A DNA stretch of 64,000 nucleotides, from assembly GCA_006218045.1 (NCBI GenBank), contig VBWB01000004.1, positions 236,534 through 300,533 of the forward strand, given 5' to 3'. Shown one piece after another: positions 1-7,520 of the stretch. Under the pieces are notes generated by a model. The model worked only from the letters and a program-made list of their open reading frames with translations, made no database searches and was not told the DNA's origin. The stretch comes from Stygiobacter sp. (lineage in GTDB: Bacteria; Pseudomonadota; Alphaproteobacteria; Rhodospirillales; Magnetospirillaceae). The stretch's first letter is position 1. Each line of letters starts with the position of its first letter. The translations under genes were made by a program, and so were the position numbers.

Positions 1-2214
1 GGGGATCGGAACCTGGGCTGTGCTTTCGGCGGTTCCCGCCTGATTTCCCGAGGCCTCGCCGGCCAGGCTGTCCAGGAGGGAGGTCGTCGAGGATGCGCCC
101 TGATCGGAGCGCGCCATGGTCGCGGGTTCCAGCACCACCAAATCGAGACCGGCCAGAACCGGGACATGGGACAGTTGGAACGACTGGGACGGGCGCTCGA
201 TGCTCGATCCCAGCACCTCGTCGATGATGGTGGTGCGATTGCCGGCCATGACGCTGTTGGGATAGAGGCCTCCCACCACCGTCCTTTGGGTTGGATTGGG
301 GTTGTCGACGCGGAACCAGAAGGCGGTTTCCGAATACAAGGTGGCGGCAATCATGGCGGCGGGAACGGTGAAGCCGACGATTCCCGATCGCGTCAGGCCG
401 TCGGTGGAATCGTCGACGGACAGGGCGCACCACGTGGCGCCGTCGAACCACCACCATTCCAGGGCGGGATGGATGCTCCGGGTTTCCTCGGCCATCTGGA
501 CGTAGAGCCGTAGTGGCTGGCCGGTGGTGTACTCGGCGAAGCCCCCTGGGTCGAAACCGAGGAAGAAGGAACTGAAGGCCAGATCCACCGGCTTGTAAGG
601 GCTGAAGCGGAAGCGGCTGAGGGTGAAGCTGTTGTAGGTCCAGAACTGGCTGGCCCGCGACGTGTAGGTGTAGCCCAGGCTGAGCGAGCGGATATAGGGT
701 GGCGCATAGGTGCTGGGCGTGTAGGTATAGGAAAAATTCACGCCTTCCGTATTGTTGAGATAGGTGATGACCTCCGGCTTCAGGGCGGCGGGCAGCACGG
801 TGTCGGGAATGGCGTTGATGGCCTGATCCACCCCTTGGGTGGTGATGGTCCCGATGATGCCGTAGCCGCCTTCGGCGATCACCACCCGCACCCACAACCC
901 GGTTTCACCCGCCACGGTGGCGGGGGCCATGGCCGGACACAGGAAGCGGACCCAGGTCGGCCCCTGGGCGGCGTTCCGCCGCAATTGGTCGGTGGTATCC
1001 TCGAATTGGTGCGTTGCCCGGTCGGTGGGGGTGGCGTTGAGCGAAAGCCAGGCGCCGCCATCCCAATATTGCCAGGTCAACATCACCGGGTAATCGGCGC
1101 TGACCGTCCGCAGGTCGAAATTAAGGGCGATGCGCGCGCCCTGGCGTGAGAACAGATTATCCGAACGGATGTAGAAGGAATCCTCGGTGGCCGGCGTCTC
1201 GCCGAAGGGATAGGCGCCGTTATTGATGTTGACCTGGACCAGATTGGCCATGGCGGTCTGCACCGGGATGTTGCTGCCGGCAAAACCGCAACTGGCCCCG
1301 GTGACCACCGGCAACTGGCGCGACAGGGCCGTCACCACCTGGACCAGCGGGGCGGGACAGACCAGCAGCCAATAAAGCGGGGTGGGATCGGCCTCTGCCA
1401 TCAGGTCGGCGGTGAACCCAGCCTTCCGCCCGGCCTGGGCATACAATTCGGCCTGGACCTGGGCCACCGTTCGGGGCGCTGCCGCCGGCATGACCGACAG
1501 GGATATCTCCAGGCGCAGTCCGTCGCCCGATCCCCGCATCACCGCGCCCAGCGGGGCTAGGTCACCGTCGAACCATTGCTGGAAGTATTCGGGAAGCAGG
1601 TGGCTGCCGGTCAGGGTGATGGTCAGCTCCTGCAAGGCAGGGTCGGGTTTGAACAAGGCCGGATCGCCCATCATGAACCAATGGGGCAGGGCACGTTCCG
1701 CCGGATCGCTGTCGGCGGCGGGAAAGACCGGAACCGCCTGCCCGACGGTCAGGGCGGGCAGGGCGTTGATGTATTGATCCTGTGCCGGCAGGATGGTCAG
1801 GGCGGCATTGATGGTCGCCGGCACCACCAGCAGATCGGCATCGGTCTGGAAGCGCAGATCTTGGGTGGGGGCGTTCAGCACCGCGGTTTCCGCCGGCACC
1901 GGACGCGGCGGCTGCCCCCGGTGGAGGACGAAGGTCAGGGGGGCGCGCGCCTCGACCGGCGGTCGCAGCCGCAGACCGAGGAACTGGAACAGAGCCAACC
2001 GCCGCTGGTTCGGCACCTGATTCTCCATGTCGGCCAGATAGCCGGCCAGCAGGGAGAACAGCTTCAGAAGCACCAATCCCATATCGGTGCTGACGGCGGA
2101 ATCCCGATCCGCCGGCCAGTATTTGCTCCAGTCAGGGCAATAGGCTTCCGCCAGGGTAAGGGCCTGCTGGTAGAACTGATCGGAAGATCGGAAATCCAGG
2201 CGCGGATCGGTCAT
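1..2214 (-). CDS. Baseplate J-like protein of the eCIS (C-terminus off the window)
   Basis: The frame stays open from an ATG at 2214 to the left edge (738 codons seen), so the protein is large, as expected for the gp6/Pvc11-12 type wedge proteins. The N-terminus begins MTDPRLDFRSSDQFYQQALT and continues with a helical segment resembling the N-termini of putative baseplate J proteins of contractile injection systems. The start overlaps the stop of the upstream coiled-coil gene (ATGA). Position after gp25 and PAAR genes fits the usual baseplate order. Inferred role: wedge component linking the hub to the sheath. The C-terminus is not visible, so full length and any second J protein cannot be judged. 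Confidence 0.8.
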   Translation of the reverse strand, partial: MTDPRLDFRSSDQFYQQALTLAEAYCPDWSKYWPADRDSAVSTDMGLVLLKLFSLLAGYLADMENQVPNQRRLALFQFLGLRLRPPVEARAPLTFVLHRGQPPRPVPAETAVLNAPTQDLRFQTDADLLVVPATINAALTILPAQDQYINALPALTVGQAVPVFPAADSDPAERALPHWFMMGDPALFKPDPALQELTITLTGSHLLPEYFQQWFDGDLAPLGAVMRGSGDGLRLEISLSVMPAAAPRTVAQVQAELYAQAGRKAGFTADLMAEADPTPLYWLLVCPAPLVQVVTALSRQLPVVTGASCGFAGSNIPVQTAMANLVQVNINNGAYPFGETPATEDSFYIRSDNLFSRQGARIALNFDLRTVSADYPVMLTWQYWDGGAWLSLNATPTDRATHQFEDTTDQLRRNAAQGPTWVRFLCPAMAPATVAGETGLWVRVVIAEGGYGIIGTITTQGVDQAINAIPDTVLPAALKPEVITYLNNTEGVNFSYTYTPSTYAPPYIRSLSLGYTYTSRASQFWTYNSFTLSRFRFSPYKPVDLAFSSFFLGFDPGGFAEYTTGQPLRLYVQMAEETRSIHPALEWWWFDGATWCALSVDDSTDGLTRSGIVGFTVPAAMIAATLYSETAFWFRVDNPNPTQRTVVGGLYPNSVMAGNRTTIIDEVLGSSIERPSQSFQLSHVPVLAGLDLVVLEPATMARSDQGASSTTSLLDSLAGEASGNQAGTAESTAQVPIP

Positions 2215-2411
2215 TGATGCTCCGTCAGCATTTCTTCAAGAACCTGGATGGCGCCGGTGATGCGCTGCAAGGTATTTTGCAGATCGCCCCGCCGTTGTTC
2301 CAGGGCGCGCATCTGTTCCAGACCGGAATCGTATTCCCGTCTCAAACGAGTGATCCGATCCTCGATGGTGGATTTGGAGGGGCCTGAGCCTTCGGCTGGG
2401 GGAGTGGTCAT
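2211..2411 (-). CDS. Small coiled-coil protein in the eCIS baseplate cluster (66 aa)
   Basis: Starts MTTPPAEGSG and then has a charged heptad-like helix from about residue 16 to the end (IEDRITRLRREYDSG, LEQMRALEQRRGDLQ, ITGAIQVLEEML). It has no cysteine, signal peptide or membrane segment. An AAGGA ribosome site lies 6-7 bases before the ATG at 2411. It sits 17 bases after the gp25 gene and overlaps the baseplate J start, so it is probably translated with them. I do not recognise the family. A trimeric or dimeric coiled-coil connector of the baseplate is inference. Confidence 0.7.
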   Translation of the reverse strand: MTTPPAEGSGPSKSTIEDRITRLRREYDSGLEQMRALEQRRGDLQNTLQRITGAIQVLEEMLTEHQ

Positions 2412-2428
2412 CACGTTTTCCTTGGGGG

Positions 2429-2839
2429 TTATTTCAGAAAGAAGGGATAGACGAGGTTGTCCGGACGGTTGCGGTCGCGGATCAGGTAGCCCACGTCGAC
2501 CAGCAGGCACTGGCGGTTGCTGGGGTCGATGGTGGCGCTGATTTCGGTCACCTGGATGCGCGGTTCCCAGCGGTCCAGGGCCTGACGGGTGTAAAGCTCG
2601 GCCAGACTGGTGGTCGAGGCGTTGCCGGCGGCGAACAGCAATTCGTTGATGCGGCAACCGAAGCCGGGCAGCATCACCCGCTCGCCCGGTGCCGTCTGCA
2701 AGATGATCAGAATAGCCTGCCGGATGTCCTCGGCATCGGCGGCCATCTGCACCCGTCCCGCTTGGGTGGTGACGGGAAAGGCCCAGCCCCGTCCCAGGAA
2801 GTCGGCGTCGGAACTCTGCTGTGCGCTTTGCCGGGGCAT
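2429..2839 (-). CDS. gp25-like baseplate wedge protein of the eCIS
   Basis: 136 residues with the gp25/IraD-type core: an N-terminal 'FLGRGWAFPV' entry, then 'AADAEDIRQAILIILQTAPGERVMLPGFG', the signature helix-loop of the family, and a C-terminal region ending 'DNLVYPFFLK'. Family members are T4 gp25/Pvc9-type proteins that join wedge to sheath and help start sheath polymerisation. It lies 4 bases after the PAAR gene and before the coiled-coil and J genes, the standard order in PVC-like loci. Usual length is about 130-150 aa, so it is intact. Confidence 0.9.
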   Translation of the reverse strand: MPRQSAQQSSDADFLGRGWAFPVTTQAGRVQMAADAEDIRQAILIILQTAPGERVMLPGFGCRINELLFAAGNASTTSLAELYTRQALDRWEPRIQVTEISATIDPSNRQCLLVDVGYLIRDRNRPDNLVYPFFLK

Positions 2840-2843
2840 GGTG

Positions 2844-3254
2844 CTATCCGATCATGACGGTGGACAGGCCGGCCACCACCACCTGTGGTGGCGGCGCCTG
2901 GGGGCCGGCTGGTGGTATGTCGTGGCAGGTTTCGCAGAAATCACCCATGCGGGCTGCTGCCCGCCCCCCCAGGCGCACGGTCAGGCTGCCCATGATCACC
3001 CGTCCCAGATTGGTGGGCGGCACCTGGAAGGCGCCGGTGGCGGGGATGTGCGGCGGAATATTCTGGGCCATGGAACCCACCACCGCCGCCGGTCGTCCGT
3101 TCACCCGCACAGTGGGGCAGGTGTTCATGGTGATCTTGCCGTTGAAGGGGAAGGGTTGCGGCGTGGGCACCGGGCCGCCGGGCGACGGCACCAGGACGAT
3201 GTGGATATCGGCGGCGTTGACGATGCTGTCACCGAGTTTGGCGGCGGGGGGCAT
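2844..3254 (-). CDS. PAAR-domain spike tip protein
   Basis: 136 aa. Two 'xRxGGRPAAxxG' style segments are visible (VRVNGRPAAVVGS about residues 50-62; VRLGGRAAARMGD about 93-105), with Pro-rich connecting loops. PAAR proteins form a sharp cone that caps the VgrG-like spike and often binds a metal ion. Cys and His residues that could do this are present near the C-terminus (DFCETCHD). It lies 9 bases after the gpV-like gene and 4 bases before gp25, matching the spike-tip position (Pvc10) in known eCIS operons. No effector extension is seen. Confidence 0.88.
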   Translation of the reverse strand: MPPAAKLGDSIVNAADIHIVLVPSPGGPVPTPQPFPFNGKITMNTCPTVRVNGRPAAVVGSMAQNIPPHIPATGAFQVPPTNLGRVIMGSLTVRLGGRAAARMGDFCETCHDIPPAGPQAPPPQVVVAGLSTVMIG

Positions 3255-3263
3255 GGCGCGTCC

Positions 3264-3878
3264 TCAGTTCAGGTCGATCATGGTGGCGGAAAGCTTGATG
3301 CTTTGGCCGCCGTTCAGTTTGGCCGAGGCCGCCGTCAGGTCCAGTTTGACGCTGCCGCTGCTGGTCTTCACCACCACCTCGGCGCCGGTGATGGTGACCG
3401 TCCCCTTGGCGGTGATGGTGACGTCGCCCTGACTGTCCAAGGTGATGTGGTTGTGGGCGGTGTCGATGCGGATGGTGTTCCGCTTCTCGTCACTGAGGGT
3501 CAGTTGTCCCGAGGCGGAATCATCCAAGGTCAGGGTTTTGCCCTGGCGGGTCTTGATGACGCGGACGTCTTGCTGCTTGTCCTTGGCGACGGGCGGGGGC
3601 AGGGCGCCGTTCCACAGGAAGCCCAGCACATAAGGCTGGTCGGGGTCGCCGTCGCCGAAAGCCACCAGGGCGGAATCGCCCTGGTTGGGCAGGAAGAAGG
3701 CGCCGTAATCCTTGCCGCCGTAAAAGCTCAGGATGGGAATCCAGTCGGATTCGATCTGCTGACCGCTGACCATGAACCGCACCTTGATCCGCCCCATGCC
3801 CTTGGGGTCGGTGGTGTCGCTGACCTGGGCCAGGGTCACGCCGGGTGCCCTGTCCTGAAACCAGGGTTGCTCGCTCAT
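3264..3878 (-). CDS. Baseplate assembly protein V / gp5-like spike (C-terminal half of VgrG)
   Basis: 204 aa with an OB-fold-like N-terminal half (residues about 15-110: 'LAQVSDTTDPKGMGRIKVRF', 'ESDWIPILSFYGGKDYGAFF', 'GDSALVAFGDGDPDQPYVLG') followed by a beta-helix needle with short repeats (LTLDDSASGQLTLSDE, HITLDSQGDVTITAKG, VTITGAEVVVKTSSG). This is the spike part of Pvc8/VgrG-like hubs. The gene overlaps the gp27-like gene by ATGA at 3878/3875. The hub and spike, fused in many VgrG proteins, are two polypeptides here. Confidence 0.88.
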   Translation of the reverse strand: MSEQPWFQDRAPGVTLAQVSDTTDPKGMGRIKVRFMVSGQQIESDWIPILSFYGGKDYGAFFLPNQGDSALVAFGDGDPDQPYVLGFLWNGALPPPVAKDKQQDVRVIKTRQGKTLTLDDSASGQLTLSDEKRNTIRIDTAHNHITLDSQGDVTITAKGTVTITGAEVVVKTSSGSVKLDLTAASAKLNGGQSIKLSATMIDLN

Positions 3879-4945
3879 GCTCCGGTTCTCCTCAGGCGGA
3901 TATCGGTGGCGTAGCCGCTCTTGTCGTCATAGCGGTGGGTGGCGGCGGTGACGTAGTAGATACCGTCGAAGCGGGGACTGAGCCCCTTCAGGCGGATATT
4001 GACGCCGGCGTTGAGGTTGGGATCGCCGACCAAAGTGGCGCTGCCCTGGATGAAGCGGTTGAGATTGGCCTGATATTGGGCGTCGGCCACCACCTGAAGG
4101 GCTTCGACCGAGGTGATGCTCAGCTGTTCGATGGTGATGGCCGAATCGGGGAAGTCGCCCGCCATGCCGTAGCCGTTCTGGCGCCCGCCCATGCGGTCGC
4201 TGGGGCCGCCGGCACGGCTGGCGGCGCTGATGGGCTGGTTGTTGGCGGGATCGAAGCTGCGCACGGTGACCGTGCTGCCTTGGGTGGGCACCTTGAGATC
4301 CAGGTCGACCCGGTCCACGTCGCGGGGAAAATCAAGGGTGCGGATCGGGCTCTGCCCCTCGGCCGAGGGCCGGAACACCAGGGTGGTTCCGTCCATCAGC
4401 AGTTCGTGGTTGATCTGGGCGCCACGTTTCAGCAGGAACTGGTAATTGCTCTGGCGACGCTGCTGCACATAGCCGTTGATCTCGGTGCGGGTGCCGCGGG
4501 CCGAGACCGCCAACCCCGCCGAGCCGGCCACCTGGGACACGATGTCGTTGTCGCTCAGATTCTCGAACACTCGGGTGTGGTTGCCGAACTGGAGCCGGTA
4601 CATGCGATCGAAGCCACGGATGGTGGCGGTGGAATAAGCGCCGAAACGGGGTTCGATGGCGGTGATTTCACCGATGATCACCGTTTGCAGCCGGTCCAGG
4701 CCCAGTTGGATGGTGATGTCGTCGCCGGGCTTGAAGGTATCCAGGTTGATGCCCTGCCAGTTGCCGCCTTCCGACATCATGCTGAAGGTGAAATCGAACA
4801 TGCCGGGCATGTTGATCTCGTTTCGCACCTGTACGTCGCTGATGGCGGCCACCACCGCCACCGGCAAGGGCGTGCGTTCGCGCAAGATGGTGAAGGCCCC
4901 GGTCTGGACGCTAGGCATTGGCGCCGCTCTCGAAGCTTTCGCCAT
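3875..4945 (-). CDS. Phage late control gene D / gp27-like baseplate hub protein
   Basis: 356 aa with the hub fold of late control D proteins: an N-terminal beta domain ('FKPGDDITIQLGLDRLQTVI', 'GEITAIEPRFG', 'ATIRGFDRMYRLQFG'), a central 'SNYQFLLKRGAQINHELLMDG' segment and a C-terminal 'YYVTAATHRYDDKSGYATDI' end. It works with the downstream gpV-like spike as a split VgrG. It starts inside the LysM gene (35-base overlap) and its stop overlaps the spike start, which points to coupled translation. Confidence 0.85.
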   Translation of the reverse strand: MAKASRAAPMPSVQTGAFTILRERTPLPVAVVAAISDVQVRNEINMPGMFDFTFSMMSEGGNWQGINLDTFKPGDDITIQLGLDRLQTVIIGEITAIEPRFGAYSTATIRGFDRMYRLQFGNHTRVFENLSDNDIVSQVAGSAGLAVSARGTRTEINGYVQQRRQSNYQFLLKRGAQINHELLMDGTTLVFRPSAEGQSPIRTLDFPRDVDRVDLDLKVPTQGSTVTVRSFDPANNQPISAASRAGGPSDRMGGRQNGYGMAGDFPDSAITIEQLSITSVEALQVVADAQYQANLNRFIQGSATLVGDPNLNAGVNIRLKGLSPRFDGIYYVTAATHRYDDKSGYATDIRLRRTGA

Positions 4946-5555
4946 GGGTATCGATGATCACCAGCGTGCGACCGATATCCGTGGGGCGGGGAAAATTGAG
5001 CGGGTCGTAGATTTTATTGGCGTCGGCGATCAGGCGCCATTGCGACGCGTCGCCCAAGGTGGTCTGGGCGATCAGGTACAGACGGTCGTTCTCGGTCACC
5101 GTCCACAACTGGCGGCAGTTGAAATAGCCGCGGGCGGCCAAATCCTGCTGCTCGGTCAGCACCGACTTGAAGGTGACGGTCAATTCGGCCCGCACCGGGA
5201 TGCCGGAGGGCAGAAACATGGTGAATTTCTGCTCCAGCTTGGTGATCAGTCCGGTGAACAGCGGTCCGGCCCAGGTGAACACCACCACCGGCGGTTCCTT
5301 GCGCACGCCGGTTCCGGTACTGGGCATGGTCAATGCGGCGATGCGATTGGTGAGTTGGCGGACGTCGGACTTCTTCTCGAAGGTGTCGAAGAACAGGTTG
5401 ACCACCAGATCGTCATTGTTGGTGCGCTGGAACTGGATGTTGGAGCCTTCGCCCTGGACCACCACCGAGCGGTTCAGCGACAATTCGGTGGGGTTGTACA
5501 TGACCGGGATTTCCTCCCGCGTCGATTCGACGATGATCCGGGCTTTTTCCAGCAT
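4911..5555 (-). CDS. LysM-domain baseplate protein (Pvc7/gp53-like)
   Basis: 214 aa. The N-terminal ~150 residues ('MYNPTELSLNRSVVVQGEGS', 'VVNLFFDTFEKKSDVRQLTN') are characteristic of the conserved eCIS/phage tail LysM protein. The last ~60 residues form a LysM module ('RQLWTVTENDRLYLIAQTTL', 'WRLIADANKIYDPLNF'). In this protein family it sits at the baseplate-hub junction. The start shares one base with the stop of the Pro/Arg-rich gene (TAATG). Confidence 0.88.
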   Translation of the reverse strand: MLEKARIIVESTREEIPVMYNPTELSLNRSVVVQGEGSNIQFQRTNNDDLVVNLFFDTFEKKSDVRQLTNRIAALTMPSTGTGVRKEPPVVVFTWAGPLFTGLITKLEQKFTMFLPSGIPVRAELTVTFKSVLTEQQDLAARGYFNCRQLWTVTENDRLYLIAQTTLGDASQWRLIADANKIYDPLNFPRPTDIGRTLVIIDTHGESFESGANA

Positions 5556-6523
5556 TACAGCCCCCGCCGGTAGCGTTCGATGCCGTCACGGCGATCCACC
5601 GCCCGCACCACGTGATCGGTGATGGCGCGCAGCAGCTCGGGCGCGCGCAGGGCATCGCGCAGGGGCGTGCGCCAGGGGCTGGTCTGGGAAATCTCGTGCA
5701 CCACCTTGCTGTGGACCTGTTGGGTGATGCGCTGGATCTGCTGGTGGACCTCCTGGCCGAAGGTGCGGGGGGCGCGGCGATAGGCCAGGACGGTACCTTG
5801 GCGCGGGCGGTAGCTGGTCAGGCTCAGGGAGACCGGGCTGGGCTGCCAGCTTTGGCCGGGCATGGCCAGGACCAGATAGGTGGGTTGCCGCGCCGCGGTG
5901 GCCCCGGTGGACTGGCCCGCCATATTCGGGCGACCGCGTTCACGGCGGGGAGCGGCGGGAGAATGCCAGGCCCGGGCGCGTTCCAACAGATGGTGGGCAA
6001 CGCTGTTCAGGGTGGAAAACCACTGGGTACGTTCCGGCTGGCCCGGTGGCCGGGGCGGCGGGCGGGGCACCGCGTTCGGCGGCGGCAATGATGGACCGGC
6101 CTTTCCGGTCGCCATGCGGTCGAGCAGATTCAGGACGTCGCGGTGCCAGCCAGCCGGCGGCGCCCCCCGTTCCGAGGGACGCTCGCCCAGGCGCAGGATG
6201 CGCAGCTCGATCACGGTTCGCGGTGGAGCAGGCCGAGGCGCGACGGCGCGGGGCGGGCGCGGCGTGGGCATGAAACGCTGGCGTTCCGCCTTCAGAACCA
6301 TCTGGATGGTGTGCAGCAGGTGCAGCCGGTCCCGTCGCGTGGCCGCCCTGTTCGCCGCCGGACGGGGCGATGGCGGTCGCAACAGGATCAGTGCGGTCTC
6401 ATGGAGATTGGCCTGTCCCAGACGGCCCAACCCTCCCAAATTCCGCAGCCCCGCGGTCGCCTTCAGGAAGGGACGGCGGCCCAGCGAGGCGGAGCGCAGG
6501 GGAATCTGCGGCGGGCGGATCAT
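5555..6523 (-). CDS. Pro/Arg-rich eCIS protein of unknown function (322 aa)
   Basis: The ATG at 6523 overlaps the tube-2 stop (ATGA), and the stop overlaps the LysM start (TAATG), so it is firmly inside the operon. Residues about 1-230 are low-complexity, rich in Pro, Arg and Ala (PRPPRAVAPRPAPPRT, PNAVPRPPPRPPGQP) and probably disordered. The C-terminal ~90 residues look ordered and helical (FGQEVHQQIQRITQQVHSKV, WRTPLRDALRAPELLRAI). It occupies the Pvc6 position between tube and LysM genes. I recognise no family. Assembly chaperone or initiator-layer protein are guesses. Confidence 0.75.
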   Translation of the reverse strand: MIRPPQIPLRSASLGRRPFLKATAGLRNLGGLGRLGQANLHETALILLRPPSPRPAANRAATRRDRLHLLHTIQMVLKAERQRFMPTPRPPRAVAPRPAPPRTVIELRILRLGERPSERGAPPAGWHRDVLNLLDRMATGKAGPSLPPPNAVPRPPPRPPGQPERTQWFSTLNSVAHHLLERARAWHSPAAPRRERGRPNMAGQSTGATAARQPTYLVLAMPGQSWQPSPVSLSLTSYRPRQGTVLAYRRAPRTFGQEVHQQIQRITQQVHSKVVHEISQTSPWRTPLRDALRAPELLRAITDHVVRAVDRRDGIERYRRGL

Positions 6524-6969
6524 GAGCCGCCGCTCTTGATGACGCCCTGATGGGCCAGGACGAAACGCTGGGTGGCCACCAGGGATTGTCCGGCATCCAG
6601 GGCCGGACCTTGCCATTCCTTCGGCCAGGCGGAAAAGAAATTCCAGCAGATGGCCGGCTGGCCCTTGGCGTCGCGCAAATAGATGGAACCATTCTTGCGC
6701 TGGATATTGCCCTTGAGGGTCGCCAGGTACCAGGTCCACATGGGGTCCTGGGCGGTCAAGCCCGCCTCCAGGGTCAGGTCGCCATAGGTGACCTGACCGG
6801 GAAGCTTGTATTCGGTGTCGTTCACGCCGCCCTCGCGTACGGAACGGATCTCGACCTGGGACTGAAGACCGCTGACCGAGGAGAAGCCGCCGACCTGGAT
6901 GCCTTCTATCTCCACCAGGAAATTGAAGGTGCGGAAGGGGTCCTGGGCGGGGCCGGTGGGCTTGGCCAT
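6520..6969 (-). CDS. Contractile injection system inner tube protein (tube 2)
   Basis: 149 aa, gp19/Pvc1-5 type tail tube protein: 'DPFRTFNFLVEIEGIQVGGFS', then 'VSGLQSQVEIRSVREGGVND', 'YKLPGQVTYGDLTLEAGLT' and 'WNFFSAWPKEWQGPALDAG'. The pattern matches the tube 1 protein at 7521-7970 along its whole length. Two tube paralogues are usual in PVC-like loci, one building the tube body and the other the hub-proximal ring. The ATG at 6969 lies one base after the stop of the frameshifted chaperone frame (TGA-C-ATG). Confidence 0.92.
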   Translation of the reverse strand: MAKPTGPAQDPFRTFNFLVEIEGIQVGGFSSVSGLQSQVEIRSVREGGVNDTEYKLPGQVTYGDLTLEAGLTAQDPMWTWYLATLKGNIQRKNGSIYLRDAKGQPAICWNFFSAWPKEWQGPALDAGQSLVATQRFVLAHQGVIKSGGS

Positions 6970-6970
6970 G

Positions 6971-7162
6971 TCAATCCTCCAGACTTACGCCGGAGCGGTG
7001 TTCCTCGGAGTTCATCGCTTGGTTGATCCGACTGATGTGTTCGCACCAATGGCGTCGTTCCGCGTGTTCCATGTTCAGCAGATCGTCCCGCGACCAATGG
7101 AAGTGATAGGCGATGAAGGCTATTTCGGCGTAGAGCTGGTCTGGAACGTCTTGGAGTTGAAC
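6971..7162 (-). CDS. DUF6760-like second frame of the tail assembly chaperone, apparently expressed by -1 frameshift
   Basis: This frame encodes 63 residues after the slip site (VQLQDVPDQLYAEIAFIAYH, then FHWSRDDLLNMEHAERRHWC) and resembles the short DUF6760-type protein found between tube genes in eCIS loci. Back to the nearest in-frame upstream stop (about 7204) it contains no ATG, GTG or TTG before the conserved part, so it has no obvious start of its own. It is in the -1 frame relative to the chaperone gene and overlaps it by about 43 bases. Continuing from codon 113 of that gene through GGGAAAG would give a 176-aa fusion, like lambda gpG-T. The stop is at 6973-6971, directly before the tube 2 ATG. 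Confidence 0.75.
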   Translation of the reverse strand, partial: VQLQDVPDQLYAEIAFIAYHFHWSRDDLLNMEHAERRHWCEHISRINQAMNSEEHRSGVSLED

Positions 7163-7500
7163 TTTCCCGGCACGGAATCCTCCCCGGCCTCGCCTTCGAT
7201 CTCATTGATGCGGTTGTAGACCTTTTGCAGGAAGTTGAAGTCCGCCGAGAACAGATCCTCGATCACCTTGGTGTTGATCATGTCCAGGCTGCCCAGGCGG
7301 GTGACCACCCGTGACAGCACGATCACCGACAGATAGGCGGGGTTGTTTTGCACCCGGTGGTCCCTGAGCGGCAAAATCTCGTCGGCGGCGGTGGCCAGCC
7401 GCATCACCCCTTCCCGGTGCAAGGTGCCATCACCATCGCGATAACCGATGGGAAGGGTAAACTCGAATTCCGTAGAAATTGCGCTCATTTTTAAGCTCAC
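7120..7500 (-). CDS. Tail assembly chaperone-like protein (gpG-like short form, 126 aa)
   Basis: Unshifted product MSLKMSAISTEFEFTLPIGY... followed by 'GVMRLATAADEILPLRDHRV' and 'LSVIVLSRVVTRLG'. This resembles the phage tail assembly / gpG-type protein of eCIS loci that follows the tube gene. Start could be the first Met (7500) or the Met five codons on. Its last 14 codons overlap the DUF6760-like frame, and a GGA-AAG slip site lies at codons 112-113. In long-tailed phages the equivalent gene makes two products, G and G-T, that guide tube assembly on the tape measure; the same role is inferred here. Confidence 0.82.
   Translation of the reverse strand: MSLKMSAISTEFEFTLPIGYRDGDGTLHREGVMRLATAADEILPLRDHRVQNNPAYLSVIVLSRVVTRLGSLDMINTKVIEDLFSADFNFLQKVYNRINEIEGEAGEDSVPGKFNSKTFQTSSTPK
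7162..7185 (-). promoter_or_regulatory. Candidate -1 programmed frameshift signal (slippery heptamer with upstream SD-like stimulator)
   Basis: On the minus strand the heptamer G-GGA-AAG lies at 7168-7162 in the exact X-XXY-YYZ register of the chaperone frame (codons begin at positions divisible by 3). GGGAAAG is the heptamer used by phage lambda G/GT. A GGGGAGGA purine run at 7185-7178 ends 9 bases before it, the spacing class of the internal Shine-Dalgarno element that stimulates dnaX frameshifting in E. coli. I did not find a convincing downstream hairpin by eye. Confidence 0.72.
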
Positions 7501-7520
7501 TGCTTATGATGGAAATTATC

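Noticed and set aside
2610..3914. 434-codon plus-strand frame across gp25, PAAR and gpV genes
   Set aside because: Antisense shadow with no recognisable domain, crossing three real genes.
6906..7205. 99-aa Arg-rich frame between tube 2 and the chaperone
   Set aside because: Third frame in the overlap; composition is artefactual and the conserved DUF6760-like sequence is in another frame.
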